Assembly (NCBI GenBank): GCA_949126835.1
Contig: OX421496.1
Coordinates: 17,182,844-17,246,843, forward strand
Reading direction: 5' to 3'
DNA length: 64,000 bases
Source of the DNA: Anisus vortex
Lineage: Eukaryota > Mollusca > Gastropoda > Planorbidae
Numbering within the stretch: position 1 is the stretch's first letter; each line of letters starts with the position of its first letter. Under the pieces are notes generated by a model. It saw nothing but the letters and a program-made list of their open reading frames with translations. It had not been told where the DNA came from and made no database searches. Below are positions 1 through 10,165 of this stretch, in pieces. The translations under genes and the position numbers were made by a program.

Positions 1-1127
1 TTAATTAACAAATAAACCTGTTTGTTATTAGCATTTTTTTTTCAAAATCCATTCATAGCTAATACACAATTTCGTTATTCAACTTACACATTAAAGGTCA
101 TCAACATTTGGATTTAGTTGTCAAGATATTATTCTAGTAATAGATATACAGTTTTCACAGTTTGATCTCAGCATAACTGAGATTTCCGAGATTTCCGATA
201 ATGTATTACATGTATTTAAAATACAGTAGATACAACCGGAGAATGATACTACAGTTAAGCAGAAGATATAAATGGTAATCATACAAACTGGGTAGTTAAT
301 GTAATGTTTAAAAATGTACATATAAATTCTTAAGTCATATAATATTTATATAATGTTCAATTATTTTTTTATAATTTGATCATTTTAAAGTTATAAATTG
401 TACGTTATACATTTTTTTTAAGGAAAAAGAAAGAAACATATTAGAAATATTAATGCAAAGAAAACTGGTTAATTATCTCCCTTCAATTAAATTCTACAAA
501 TTTGATGCTAGTGATGCCAAAAGAGATCATTGTTTTAATATAACTAGTGTACTGCTGAAATCGCTCATCTCTCTTAATTTCCTTTAAATTATGGAAAGAG
601 TTAAATCTTTTGAAATTGATTTCACGGCAAGATATGTCCAGTTTCAATGCAAACCCGTTCCAGTGGTCAAACAAGTGCTTTTCCACCCGTCCTATTAAAT
701 GCAAGTTCAACTCACTGAAACGTGTCTTCATGTCATTCAGAAACATCGGCTTCAAAAGTCAGTTCTCTTCATTCAATTCCGGAAAAATATTTTTTTCATT
801 AAGATAGGCCTACACCTTGATTTCTTCCAGACAAGAAACACATCTATCCAAGACTTTACGCATACTCCGCATCACTTTCTTCTAGAAGAGACTTGAGAAA
901 CAATAAAGTTAACAATAGATTCAATCAGAGATAGCAAGTCCAATGATGAGAGCTTTGCATACCAACATTCCTTAACTAAAACAGTCGACGTCCAGTGTAA
1001 TTACCATGTAGTTAGCTATGCATTCATTATGCTGACATACGGTGTTTTCACTTGCATTAAAAATATTCTATTTCGTGCCACTGAAAATCGTTCTGTTCGC
1101 CAAGTCTGGCACGCGTACCTTAGGTTG
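1..1127 (-). mobile_element. Truncated hAT-family element (TCGGCAACC-end group)
   Basis: The right edge (about 1045-1127) carries the family terminus read in reverse: a gtgccactgaaaatcg stretch, then tggcacgcgtaccttaggttgc. The same terminus recurs at 42070, 42960, 51436, 56923 and 59631. The outermost bases (the expected ccgacccctg) are missing because the 18-bp array starts there. The other end lies outside the window. A core around 276-480 (aatcatacaaactgggta and following) is shared with copies near 8131, 42558, 44330 and 55665. Decayed transposase sequence lies on the minus strand inside. The hAT assignment rests on terminus similarity to copies with 8-bp target duplications elsewhere in the window. 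Confidence 0.75.
483..755 (-). pseudogene. hAT transposase fragment (ZBED5/GTF2IRD2-like)
   Basis: A 90-codon open stretch contains FLNDMKTRFSELNLHLIGR followed by a hydrophobic F-x-HWNGFALKLDI segment. This resembles the region after the RW-containing core in domesticated-type hAT transposases of the ZBED5/SCAND3/GTF2IRD2 group, where a LNxLNxxLQGxxxxI motif precedes the C-terminal part. The same motif is seen at 53140-53300 in a second copy. There is no N-terminal BED finger, catalytic core or hAT C-terminal dimerisation region in this fragment, so it is a remnant. Similarity was judged by eye. Confidence 0.6.
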
Positions 1128-3440
1128 CTCTAATTCTCTGAGATTCTATTATTCTCGGAGATTCTAATATTCTCGGAGATTCTATTATTCTCTAAGTTTC
1201 TATTATGCTCTAAAATTCTATTATTCTCTAAAATTCTATTATTCTCTGAGATTCTATTATTCTCAAAAATTCTATTATTCTCTGAGATACTAATATTCTT
1301 TAAAATTCAATTATTCTCTGCAAATCTATTATTTTCTAAAATTCAATTATTCTCTGAGATTCTATTGTTCTCTAAAATTCTATTATTCTCTAAGATTCTC
1401 TTATTCTCTAAGATTCTATTATTCTATAAGATTCTATTATTCTATAAGATTTTATAATTCTCTGAGATTCTATTATTCTCTAAAATTGTATTATTCCCTG
1501 AGATTCTATAATTCTCTTAATATTCTGTTATTCTCCGATATTCTAATATTCTTTAAAATTAAATTATTATCTGAGATTCTATTATTCTCTAAAATTTTAT
1601 TATTCTCTAAGATTCTATTATTCTCTAAGATTCTATTATTCTCTAAGATTCTAATATTCTTTAAAATTCAATTAATCTCTAAGACTCTATTATTCTTTGA
1701 GATTCTATTATTATATAAAATTATATTGTTTTCTAAGATTCTAATATTCTCTGAGATTTTATTAATCTCTATTATGCTCTTATTCTCTGAGATTCTATTA
1801 TTCTCTTAGATTCTATTATTCTCTAAGATTCTATTATTCTCTGAGATTCTACTATTCTCTAAAATTCTATTGTTCTCTAAGATTCTATTATTCTCCGAGA
1901 TTCCATTATTCTGTAAAATTTTATTATTATCTGAGATTTTATTATTCTCTGAGATTCTATTATTCTCTAAAATTGTATTATTCTCTGAGATTCTATTATT
2001 CTCTGAGATTCCATTATTCTCTAAAATTTTATTATTCTCTGAGATTCTATTATTCTCTGATATTCTATTATTCTCTGAGATTCCATTATTCTATAAAATA
2101 ATATTATTCTCTAAGATTCCATTATTCTCTGAGATTCTATTCTCTAAGATTCTATTATTCTCTCAGATTCTATTATTCTCTAAGATTCTAATATTCTCTG
2201 AGATTCTATTATTCTCTAAGATTCTATTATTCTCTAAGATTCTATTATTCTTTGAGATTCTATTATTCTCTAAGATTCTATTATTATCTGAGATTCTAAT
2301 ATTCTTTAAAATTCAATTATTCTCGAAGATTCTATTATTCTCTAAAATTCAATTAATCTCTAAGAATATATTATTCTCTGAGATTCTCTTATTCTCTGAG
2401 ATTCTATTATTATATAAAATTATATTTTTTTCTTAGATTATATTATTCTCTTAGATTCTATTATTCTATAAGAGACTATTATTCTATAAGATTTTATTAT
2501 TCTCTGAGATTCTATTATTCTCTAAAATTGTATTATTCCCTGAGATTCTATAATTCTCTTAAAATTCTATTATTCTCCGAGATTCTAATATTCTTTAAAA
2601 TTAAATTATTTTCTGAGATTCTATTATTCACTGAGATTCTAATATTCTTTACAATTCAATTATTCTCTGCAAGTCTATTATTCTCTAAAATTCAATTATT
2701 CTCTGAGATTCTACTATTCTCTAAAATTTAATTATTCTCTAAAATTCTATTGTTCTCTAAGATTCTATTATTCTCCGAGATTCCATTATTCTATAAAATT
2801 TTATTATTCTCTGAGATTCTATTATTCTCTGAGATTCTATTATTCTCTAAAATTTTATTATTCTCTGAGATTCTATTATTCTCTGAGATTCCATTATTCT
2901 CTAAAATTTTATTATTCTCTTAGATTCTATTATTCTCTGAGATTCTATTATTCTCTGAGATTCCATTATTCTATAAAATTATATTATTCTCTAAGATTCC
3001 ATTATTCTCTGAGATTCTATTCTCTAAGATTCTATTATTCTCTGAGATTCTATTATTCTCTAAGATTCTAATATTCTCTGAGATTCTATTATTCTCTAAG
3101 ATTCTATTATTCTCTAAGATTCTATTATTCTTTGTGATTCTATTATTCTCTAAGATTCTATTATTATCTGAGATTCTAATATTCTTTAAAATTCAATTAT
3201 TCTCGAAGATTCTATTATTCTCTAAAATTCTATTATTCTCTAAGATTTTATTATTCTATGAGATTCTTTTATTCTCTGAGATTCTATTATTCTTTGAGAT
3301 TCTATTATTCTCTAGGATTCTATTATTCTATATAATTCTATTATTCTCTAAGATTCTATTATTCTCTAAGATTCCATTATTCTCTAGGATTCTCTAAGAT
3401 TCTATTTTTTTATTCTCTAGATTATATTATTCTCTAAGAT
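1128..3440. repeat. 18-bp minisatellite array (about 2.3 kb)
   Basis: The unit is ttattctctgagattcta with frequent ctctaaaattcta and ctctaagattcta variants, roughly 125 copies. Because 18 is a multiple of three, long frames reading (K/E)ILLFS repeats appear on the + strand; these are array artefacts. There is higher-order structure: the rare variant attccctgagattctataa occurs near 1493 and again near 2535 (about 1.04 kb apart), and a tctccgagattccatt cluster near 1890 recurs near 2770 (about 0.88 kb apart). The array abuts the broken end of the hAT element at 1127. Confidence 0.95.
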
Positions 3441-3759
3441 TATAGTATTCTCTAGAATTTTGTCTTGTTCTATGAACCCAGATTCTCTGGAATTGTATGA
3501 TGTTCTAGTATTCTGTTGATGTTGGTCCCCATTTCTTACTGTATCTCAGTAGGCCCTATAGTAACTATACCATTCAGCTAATGTACCAAGAAAATAAAAA
3601 CGACGCCTGGCTAGTAGATCTATGTGCCTGTAAAAAAAAAATTCTTTTGGCCGCACAACCTGGAGTGTAAAACTATATATTATTACAAGCGGAACTGTAC
3701 CCCATTAAACATGTGAAGAATTATCTCTTTGTACAAGTTTGTTTTTCCTTATAAGACAG
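3441..3759. other. Non-coding spacer
   Basis: Decaying edge of the 18-bp array followed by AT-rich unique-looking sequence. No gene, RNA or transposon terminus is seen. Confidence 0.5.
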
Positions 3760-3985
3760 TGCACCATCGTTCACTAATTGAATCGGTTCACTAAACGTGC
3801 TCAGCCGTTCAATTAATGAATCGGTTCACTAGACATGCACAGCCGTTCATTAAAGGAAATGGTTCATTAAAAGTGCACCACTGTTCACTAAATGAATCGG
3901 AACCCCAAATAATGGACCAGCCATTCACTAAATGAATCGGTTTACTAAAAGTACACAGTCTAAATGAATCGGCTCAGGAAATAAG
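3760..3985. repeat. Degenerate repeat of ttcactaaatgaatcgg
   Basis: Irregular copies of ttcactaaatgaatcggtt spaced about 30-60 bp, separated by variants of aaacgtgcacagccg. At least five are recognisable. A related single copy (gaatcggttcattaaagtg) lies near 15670. It may be a degenerate minisatellite or the scrambled interior of an unidentified mobile element. Confidence 0.6.
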
Positions 3986-4134
3986 TCGAAGAGCAATGTG
4001 AAAACCGAGTACCTAAGTAAATTTGAAGTAATCCCTACTCTATTCGACAAATAAACATTGAGTAAAACAACATGTGCGAGCACTTCTCACTGACTGACTG
4101 ACTCACTGAATAGCGTAGATTCGCCAACTCCCTG

Positions 4135-4428
4135 CTTCTACATAGCCTCACGGCATCTGTAGCACAATGACACTTGTATAGGCCTACTGCGGTGCGCCAC
4201 GGCATCTGTAGCACAATGACACTTGGATGGGCCTACTACGGTAGCGACACGGCATCTGTATGGCACAACGACACTTGTATACAACGGTAGCGCCACGGCA
4301 TCTTTAGCGCAATGACACTTGTATACAACGGTAGCGCCACGGCATCTGTAGCGCAATGACACTTGTATACAACGGTAGCGCCACGGCATCTGTATAACAA
4401 TGACACTTGTATACAACAGTAACCCCAC
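4135..4428. repeat. 44-bp minisatellite, about 6 copies
   Basis: Units share ggcatctgtagcgcaatgac followed by acttgtatacaacggtagcgcca. The last three copies are 44 bp; the first ones are about 10 bp longer and carry an aggcctac insertion. The minus-strand frames with repeated YRCRGATVVYKCH are produced by the array. Confidence 0.9.
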
Positions 4429-4928
4429 GCACCCACATTTTCAAGTTGACAGTGCAGCGGCACATCATCTCTGCACTTGAACTACGAGGTTTACGGGGTA
4501 GAACTTCTTTCCAAAGGGTTCAAGTGCTGCTAATTTGTTCCGACACGCAGCTTCCTTCATTTACGACTCTCGGCACTTACCTCATTTCCAGGTTAGACAA
4601 TGGTCTTGTACTCTCTGGCAGCTAATCACTTCCTGGTTCAAGGGCACTTTAAAAAACAACAACAACTTAACTTTACGGAACAAATTACTTTCAGAAAATG
4701 AACGAAAAAAACAAACAACACTACATTTTTGTAGTGAGTTTACTGGAAGCACTAATCTATATATAGATGTACATTTGTTGGGAAAGCTTAGTTTAAAGTA
4801 TAGCATGTTGTAAGACTATCTGGCCTCGTGTATAACACTGACCTAAACATTTGAGAGATGACTTCCTGCTATAAAACGGCGAACAAACTACAAGTCACAT
4901 GACCGCCCATGCATGTATAAATCAGTAA
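4429..4928. other. Non-coding spacer
   Basis: No repeat family or coding exon recognised. Short overlapping frames on both strands have no family resemblance. Confidence 0.45.
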
Positions 4929-5137
4929 GAGGTTGGCGACGTGCGGCACGCGTTCCAGATACTTGGCACGCAGACGGATTTTCAATGGCACAAATAAGAC
5001 CAATAAAAAAAGGCAATTCAAGTTTTTTTTCTACAAGAAATGGATTTGTGGCGGAGGATGACTTTTAGGCCCCATGGCATGCGGAATGAATTTGAAATCC
5101 TACGTTGGCACACCGATACTAAAAGGTTGCCGACCAC
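4929..5137 (+). mobile_element. hAT MITE, about 210 bp, TCGGCAACC-end group
   Basis: The left half has gcggcacgcgttccagatac, ttggcacgcag and gattttcaatggca; the right half has ctacgttggcacaccgatac then aaaaggttgccgacc. These are the two termini of the larger hAT copies (42960-44804, 55292-56923) joined without the interior, the structure expected of a deletion-derived non-autonomous element. The left tip is diverged (ggttggcgac) and no clear 8-bp target duplication was found. Confidence 0.75.
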
Positions 5138-5258
5138 TTATATAGTCACTAGCAAACAAATAATTTTCTGTTGAGTTCAATACTTTCAAAAACAAACACA
5201 AACTGCTTTGGATGACGGAACAAAATCCCGTTAGAATTAGAAAAACAACAAAACCATG

Positions 5259-5737
5259 TTTTTATTATACTCCCTTTATTTACAAACTAAGTTTACCATC
5301 ATTTAATTAAATAATTGATTGACTACTGCAAATGAAACGTACAGAAAAATATCTGTGTCGCAAATCTCAAAAATATCTCCTTACTCCGTATTAATTGTTC
5401 TAAAAATAATCTTAGCGCATAATTTTTTTTCTCGCTTTGCTCCGAAAACCTATAAAAGTTGCACAGGCATTTTTAAAGTGAAACCAAAATTTTTCTTATA
5501 CTTTCCTTTTAAGAAATGAATATTGTCATAAGTGTATTATTATTAAGTTGTTTTAACTAAAAATTCGATAGAATGTATTGTTAGTCGGGGCAAGTCTGCT
5601 GTCCAAAATTCAGCTCGATTGGACCACTGGAAGTGGTCGAAAAATCGAAGCCAATTCTTGCACGATGATTACAATTCTTGCACGATGATTACAACCATCC
5701 AGACAGAAATTACAACTTAAAATAAAGGGAGTAAAAA
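5259..5737 (+). mobile_element. CTCCCTT-ended repeat element, copy 1
   Basis: Starts tttttattatactccctt and ends aaagggagtaaaaa, giving partly inverted ends around ctccctt. A second copy lies inverted at 22485-22990, sharing both ends plus an internal block (atgtattgttagtcgggacaa, aagtctgctg, gaagtggtcgaaaaat) near the right end. A 21-bp segment, attcttgcacgatgattaca plus one base, is tandemly duplicated at about 5655-5695. No transposase is visible; classification is open (MITE-like). Confidence 0.6.
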
Positions 5738-5909
5738 GCACAACGCCCGGGTCTTCTAGAGGCAACAGATGCCAGTTGTACTTTTGTTCTACCGCATTGG
5801 GCATCCCGGTAGCACCTCCCATACCGGGCACCGGCCTGACCTCGCGTGTTGAGTCAACTACGAATCGTTCTGTCCACCAAACACAAATCAAAGTTCACGT
5901 GTGTTATTA

Positions 5910-5910
<1 letters not shown>
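5738..5910. other. Short GC-richer spacer
   Basis: Locally GC-richer sequence (accgggcaccggcctgacct) between the CTCCCTT element and a CA microsatellite. Not assignable to a known gene or repeat by eye. Confidence 0.35.

Positions 5911-5945
<35 letters not shown>
5911..5945. repeat. (CA)n microsatellite
   Basis: Uninterrupted CA dinucleotides. Frames rich in HTHT across it are artefacts. Confidence 0.95.
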
Positions 5946-6387
5946 CCAAAGACAATGACGTCAAGCATTACTCATCGTTATTTTTGGATCAAACTGAAGT
6001 GGCCAATATTTCATATTATTTCATTTTTTTTAATGCCAAATTGCATTTTAAATGTGTATTTTATTATTCCGATGCAGGATTTAAAGTGTGAATTTTATCT
6101 CATCGCCCAGACGCTGTATCAACTGTTCTTTTCCTTGATGGGCTTATTTGATTACTTTAAATTTTGCACAATAGCATCATAAAAAAAAGGGGGATAAAGT
6201 TAAAGAAGAGTATATGTTTCCGACGGGGGCGTTTGTCTTCCTCCAGGGGGGCAATGAGGAAATCTCGACTGGTGGTGACGTTCTCAGGAAGATATGAGGG
6301 AAAGGGGGATTTGAAGAAAGGTATGCGGTAAGAACATATTAGAAATAATTTCATTTGGTCACCTCTACTATTTTTATAACAAGACTG
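5946..6387. other. Non-coding spacer
   Basis: AT-rich sequence, with a gacgggggcg stretch near 6222 and a gggggcaatgag near 6245, words that also occur in the hAT element at 7670-8443. Too short to call a fragment. Confidence 0.4.
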
Positions 6388-6621
6388 GAGATCAAATTCA
6401 TATCCATATAATCGAGATCAAATTCATATCCATATAATCGAGATCAAATTCATATCCATATAATCGAGATCAAATTCATATCCATATAATCGAGATCAAA
6501 TTCATATCCATATAATCGAGATCAAATTCATATCCATATAATCGATATCAAATTCATATCCATATAATCGAGATCAAATTCATATCCATATAATCGAGAT
6601 CAAATTCATATCCATATAATA
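6388..6621. repeat. 26-bp tandem repeat, 9 copies
   Basis: Nine near-identical head-to-tail units beginning gagatcaaattcatatccat followed by ataatc; one has gatatc instead of gagatc. The array runs directly into the SINE at 6631. Confidence 0.95.
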
Positions 6622-6630
6622 ATATAATCG

Positions 6631-6897
6631 TAATAGCTCGGTAGCCGAGCGGCACCGCGTTCGACTGGCGAGCCGAAGGTCCCGGGTGCAGACTATGATT
6701 TTTTTACCGGGTCTGGAGGGTGTCCCTGAGTCTACCCAACTCTGATGGGTACCTGACCTTAGTTGGGGTAAAGTAAAGGCGTCTGTGCATAGTGCTGGCC
6801 ACACAATCACCTAGTATGCCGTGGCCACAGAAACTGGTGAAGGCTGCTTCATCCGACCTATGGATCAATTTGGTCTGACGGGTACTTTTTTTTTTAA
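6631..6897 (+). mobile_element. tRNA-derived SINE, near full length
   Basis: A tRNA-like head with an A-box-like tagccgagcggcaccgcg and a degenerate B box is followed by a body with gggtctggagggtgtccctg, agtctacccaactctgatgg, gctggccacacaatca and ctatggatcaatttgg, then a T-run. The same body occurs at 36273-36510 and, in pieces, at 8765, 12590, 32545, 36955 and 47840. Pol III-type promoter boxes would drive it; mobility would depend on a LINE partner not identified here. Confidence 0.85.
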
Positions 6898-6949
6898 TAG
6901 GATAAAAAAAAACTAACCATATGTAGGCCTCCCTACTAGAAAAAAAAAC

Positions 6950-7661
6950 TTCGTGGATGCATCCCTGTTCACGCCACTGGCACCTGATAGACTATGTCAT
7001 CACCAGAATAAAAATATACACAGGATACAGGACACAACTGACAAAAGCAATGTGTGGCACAGAATGCTGGACAGACCATCGCCTCATAATCTCAAAGTCA
7101 TGCTATGTCTTCTGCCAAAAAAAACTCTTTAAAAAAAGCTTGATATTAGTAAACTGAAGGATGATACAATAAGGGAACTATTCTGTGAAGAACCCCGAGA
7201 CAGCTTAGAAACTACCAGTTATGAAACCGAAGAATAGACCTTAGATAATATTCGGAACTATCTCAAGACACTGTCTACTCAACAGCCCACATTCATCTTG
7301 GTAAAGTCAACCGTAGAAATTAGGATTGGTTTGACGATATATAGATCCGGAAACTCCTGTCTGAAAAGCCTCAACTACTTAGAGAATATCAAATCAACCC
7401 AAACTTTAAAACAAACAAAAAAAAAAAACATAGTTCAGAGCTAGACGGAATCTACACATACACACAAACAAAAACTCCGGGAGATCCAGAATAAATGGTT
7501 CAACTAACTTCAACATGAAAGCAGATAAAATCCAAAGCTTTTCGGACAATCATGACATAAGACGCTTCTACCAAGTCATCTATGGACCCAGACTTGCGAG
7601 GGCGGCTCTTCCCTTTTGAATGCGGATGAAACCCAGATGATCATTGAAAAAGAAAACATTC
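6950..7661 (+). pseudogene. RTE-like LINE fragment, endonuclease to pre-RT (part 1)
   Basis: Conceptual translation gives HWHLIDYVITR and CGTECWTDHRLIISK, typical of the C-terminal part of the AP-endonuclease domain in RTE-like elements often annotated as craniofacial development protein 2-like or endonuclease-reverse transcriptase. It continues through the linker toward the RT domain but with stops and frameshifts (for example after about 7157). The frame resumes at 8444 after a hAT insertion. It lacks the endonuclease N-terminus and all of the RT core. Confidence 0.8.
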
Positions 7662-7669
7662 TGATAGAT

Positions 7670-8443
7670 CATAGGTTCTCAACGGGGGCGATATCGCCCC
7701 CCAGGGGGCGATGAGAAGCTTTAGGGGGCGATAACATTCCCGGGGGCGATTGGGGGGCGATGAAGGGCAAATGGGCGGTACAAACGTACCTGCTAAAATT
7801 TCAACACCTCAGCTATTTGAATCGATTAGTTTTTGGATGAAATATGATGTAAACGCAAGTGCTTCTAAATATCTGATACCCCAACAGTAGGCATACATAT
7901 TATTGAACAAATAAGAATCGCAATACCGGTAACTTTTCGATGAAGTAAGGGTTAGTATTTGGCAAATATGGTATGCGGCCGTCTCGTCTAATGGTTGATT
8001 CACCGGACTGTCGCATTAACATCTGCTAATAATACTCTTTTGATCTGTTTGTATTACCGAAATGTCCTTTAATGCGTTTGAATCTTTTGTAAAGAGGTAA
8101 CCACAATAGCTGAGCGGTATAGATACGTAGTAATCATACAAACTGGGTAGTTATTGTAATGCTTCAAAATATTCATGTAAATTCTTTAGTCATACAATAT
8201 TTATAAACTTTTCATATAATATTTTTTACAGTTCTATCATATCAATTCAAAGTTATAAATGCAAGTCATTTAGTTTTTTATAAAAGAAAAAAAAATTGAA
8301 ATATTACCTCAAATGAAACGGGTTAATTATCTCCCTTTAATTAACAAATGTTTCTGCTAAAATTAAGTTTGGGGGGGGGGGGGCGGTGAGCAGAAAAAAA
8401 ATGTAAAAGGGGGCGATGAGCCGAAAAAGGTTGAGAACCTATG
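7670..8443. mobile_element. Non-autonomous hAT element inserted in a LINE
   Basis: Perfect 14-bp terminal inverted repeats (cataggttctcaac at 7670-7683; gttgagaacctatg at 8430-8443) are flanked by an identical 8-bp duplication, tgatagat, at 7662-7669 and 8444-8451. This is the hAT hallmark. Subterminal gggggcgat motifs recur at both ends. The 774-bp interior has no transposase; about 8100-8340 matches a core shared with the TCGGCAACC-end hAT copies in this window. Removing the element and one duplication restores LINE continuity. Confidence 0.95.
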
Positions 8444-8655
8444 TGATAGATGGTCTGAACATTTCAATAAGGTCTTAAACTGCCCAGTGGCAATCAATGA
8501 TACTACTATTGCACGCCTACGTCAGGTCGAGCTAAACCATAGCCTAGATGCCGCACCTTCAGATGCAGAAGTCTCTAAAGCGATCAAACTAATGTCACGC
8601 GGCAAAGCACCAGGGGGGGGGGCGATGGTATACCCACATTTCCAACTATTTTCAA
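8444..8655 (+). pseudogene. RTE-like LINE fragment, start of RT domain (part 2)
   Basis: Continues the LINE from 7661. Translation reads RWSEHFNKVLNCP, then SKAIKLMSRGKAPG leading into DGIP, the conserved entry to the reverse transcriptase domain (consensus I..LK.GKAPG.DGI). A G-run near 8613 probably disturbs the frame. Homology stops near 8655, before RT catalytic motifs. Confidence 0.8.
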
Positions 8656-8764
8656 GTGTCGCTTAACTCAGCGCCATCTTGTCTTCGGTAAGAATGCTAA
8701 CAAGTTTTGTTTAGTATTACGAACGCTCTTGGTTGATTGGTTGTGAAGTAGTGAAGTACGTAAT

Positions 8765-8950
8765 CCCTTCGGACTAAATTGATCCATAAGGCCAATGAAG
8801 CAGCCGACACCAGTTTCTGTGACGACAAAAACAGGCGATTGTGTCACCAGTATTAAGCTCAGCCAGTTCTACTTTGCCCCTACTAAAGTCAGGTATCCAT
8901 CAGAGAGCTGGGTAGGATCACCATCCAGACCCGGAAACAAATCGAATGCA
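8765..8950 (-). mobile_element. SINE fragment (same family as 6631)
   Basis: In reverse complement it carries the SINE body: gggtctggatggtgatccta, a gatggatacctgac block, and the tail with tatggatcaatttagtcc. Diverged and missing the tRNA head. The frame at 8795-9064 is a by-product. Confidence 0.7.
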
Positions 8951-9540
8951 ATACCCCCCCTCCCCCCGGGGCCGTACTTGACTTTGTGTGTGGGGAGTGG
9001 AGACTATACCTTCTCACTCGTTAGCTTTTCGCACTATTTAGTTCAAGTTCAAGGGACCACATAATTTCATGCCGATACAAGCTTTACAACACTAATTAGT
9101 ATTAAAAACAAACTGGAGCAAACAAATAGAAATCAACATCTAAATTTAAACGTTGTCTAGACGTCCTCGCCTTGTCCTTTCTATCCCATTTCCACAGATA
9201 TAATGTTGTGTCTATGTCCACACGACTTCATACGCTTCTTGACACATCTTGTCAAGATGTCCGGTTCTCTGTCTTTGTAGTTTCCCCTAATGGATCAAGC
9301 CTAATTACGACCAAGTCGAAGTTGGTCATAGCTCTAGTCGTAACGCTTGGTTTCTGTAACTTGTCTTGTCAAATGTCACAATTGGTTTTAGCTGTTGGTG
9401 TTTTTTTTTTAAAACTAGGAACGTCGCTAATGAATCTGGCAAAAAAAAAAAAAGAAAAATCAACCTTACAAAGGACATCAATGTAGGTTTACATTTGATT
9501 GGCGTCTGACCCCCTCTCCCCCCCCCCCCATTGACAAGGT
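8951..9540. other. Non-coding spacer
   Basis: Contains C-runs near 8955 and 9520 and A-runs near 9440. A 104-codon frame at 9172-9486 has no recognised domain. Confidence 0.4.
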
Positions 9541-10165
9541 TTTAATACTCAGGTAGGAGATTCGTTAACAGTGGACTTTGCTGGTCATGGCCCGATCTGC
9601 TTGTCCGACTGTTGGCTGCTATTTCCGACATGATCCTCAGGTACGAGGTGAAGGTCATTTTGCAGTGGATTCCAGGTCATGCAGTAGTCGCTGGGAATGA
9701 GATAGTGGATGCCTTGGCCAAGAAGGGATCACTGGTACCCTCTCCGGAGGGTCCGTCCACCTTTGAGAGTGCCCGCAGATCAATACGTGAGTGGGTTCAA
9801 GACAATGGTGGAAGAACTGGGATGAGTCTGACAAGGGTCGAGGCGTGTGGCAGCAACTAAATCGGCCAAATCGAGCTGATCCGTGGTGGAGACTCCGCAG
9901 GAGAGAACAGGCAACGATTGCCCATTTCCGGACAGGACACTGTCCTATTGGTGCCTATTTCGGACGATTTAGGCCCAATTTCGATTCGCGGTGTCGACAT
10001 TGCTTTGAAACAGAAGAGACGGTCGAGCATTTGCTTTTAGACTGCCCTGCTTTGCAGGAGGAAAGAGTGGATGGGAACGGTCAACGTTTTGCACCGAACC
10101 TATACGGTGATCTAACTGTGCTACGTAGTACAAGTGTGTTTGTCTTCCGAATCCTAAGAGATTAG
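9541..10165 (+). pseudogene. LINE 3' end: RNase H domain and C-terminal zinc motif
   Basis: The first frame (to about 9800) reads VILQWIPGHAVVAGNEIVDALA, the C-terminal half of an RNase HI domain (consensus WVPGHxGIxGNExADxLAK). After a frameshift near 9800-9810 a second frame reads WWRLRRREQATIAHFRTGHC and CRHCFETEETVEHLLLDCP, the CxxC...HxxxxC motif at the end of ORF2 in RNase H-bearing non-LTR retrotransposons (I/R1/Jockey-like groups). It ends with a stop at 10165. RT and endonuclease are absent, so this is a 5'-truncated, frameshifted copy. Confidence 0.88.

Noticed and set aside
1486..3397. Long + frames of ILLFS repeats
   Set aside because: They track the 18-bp unit (six codons) and have no flanking gene features.
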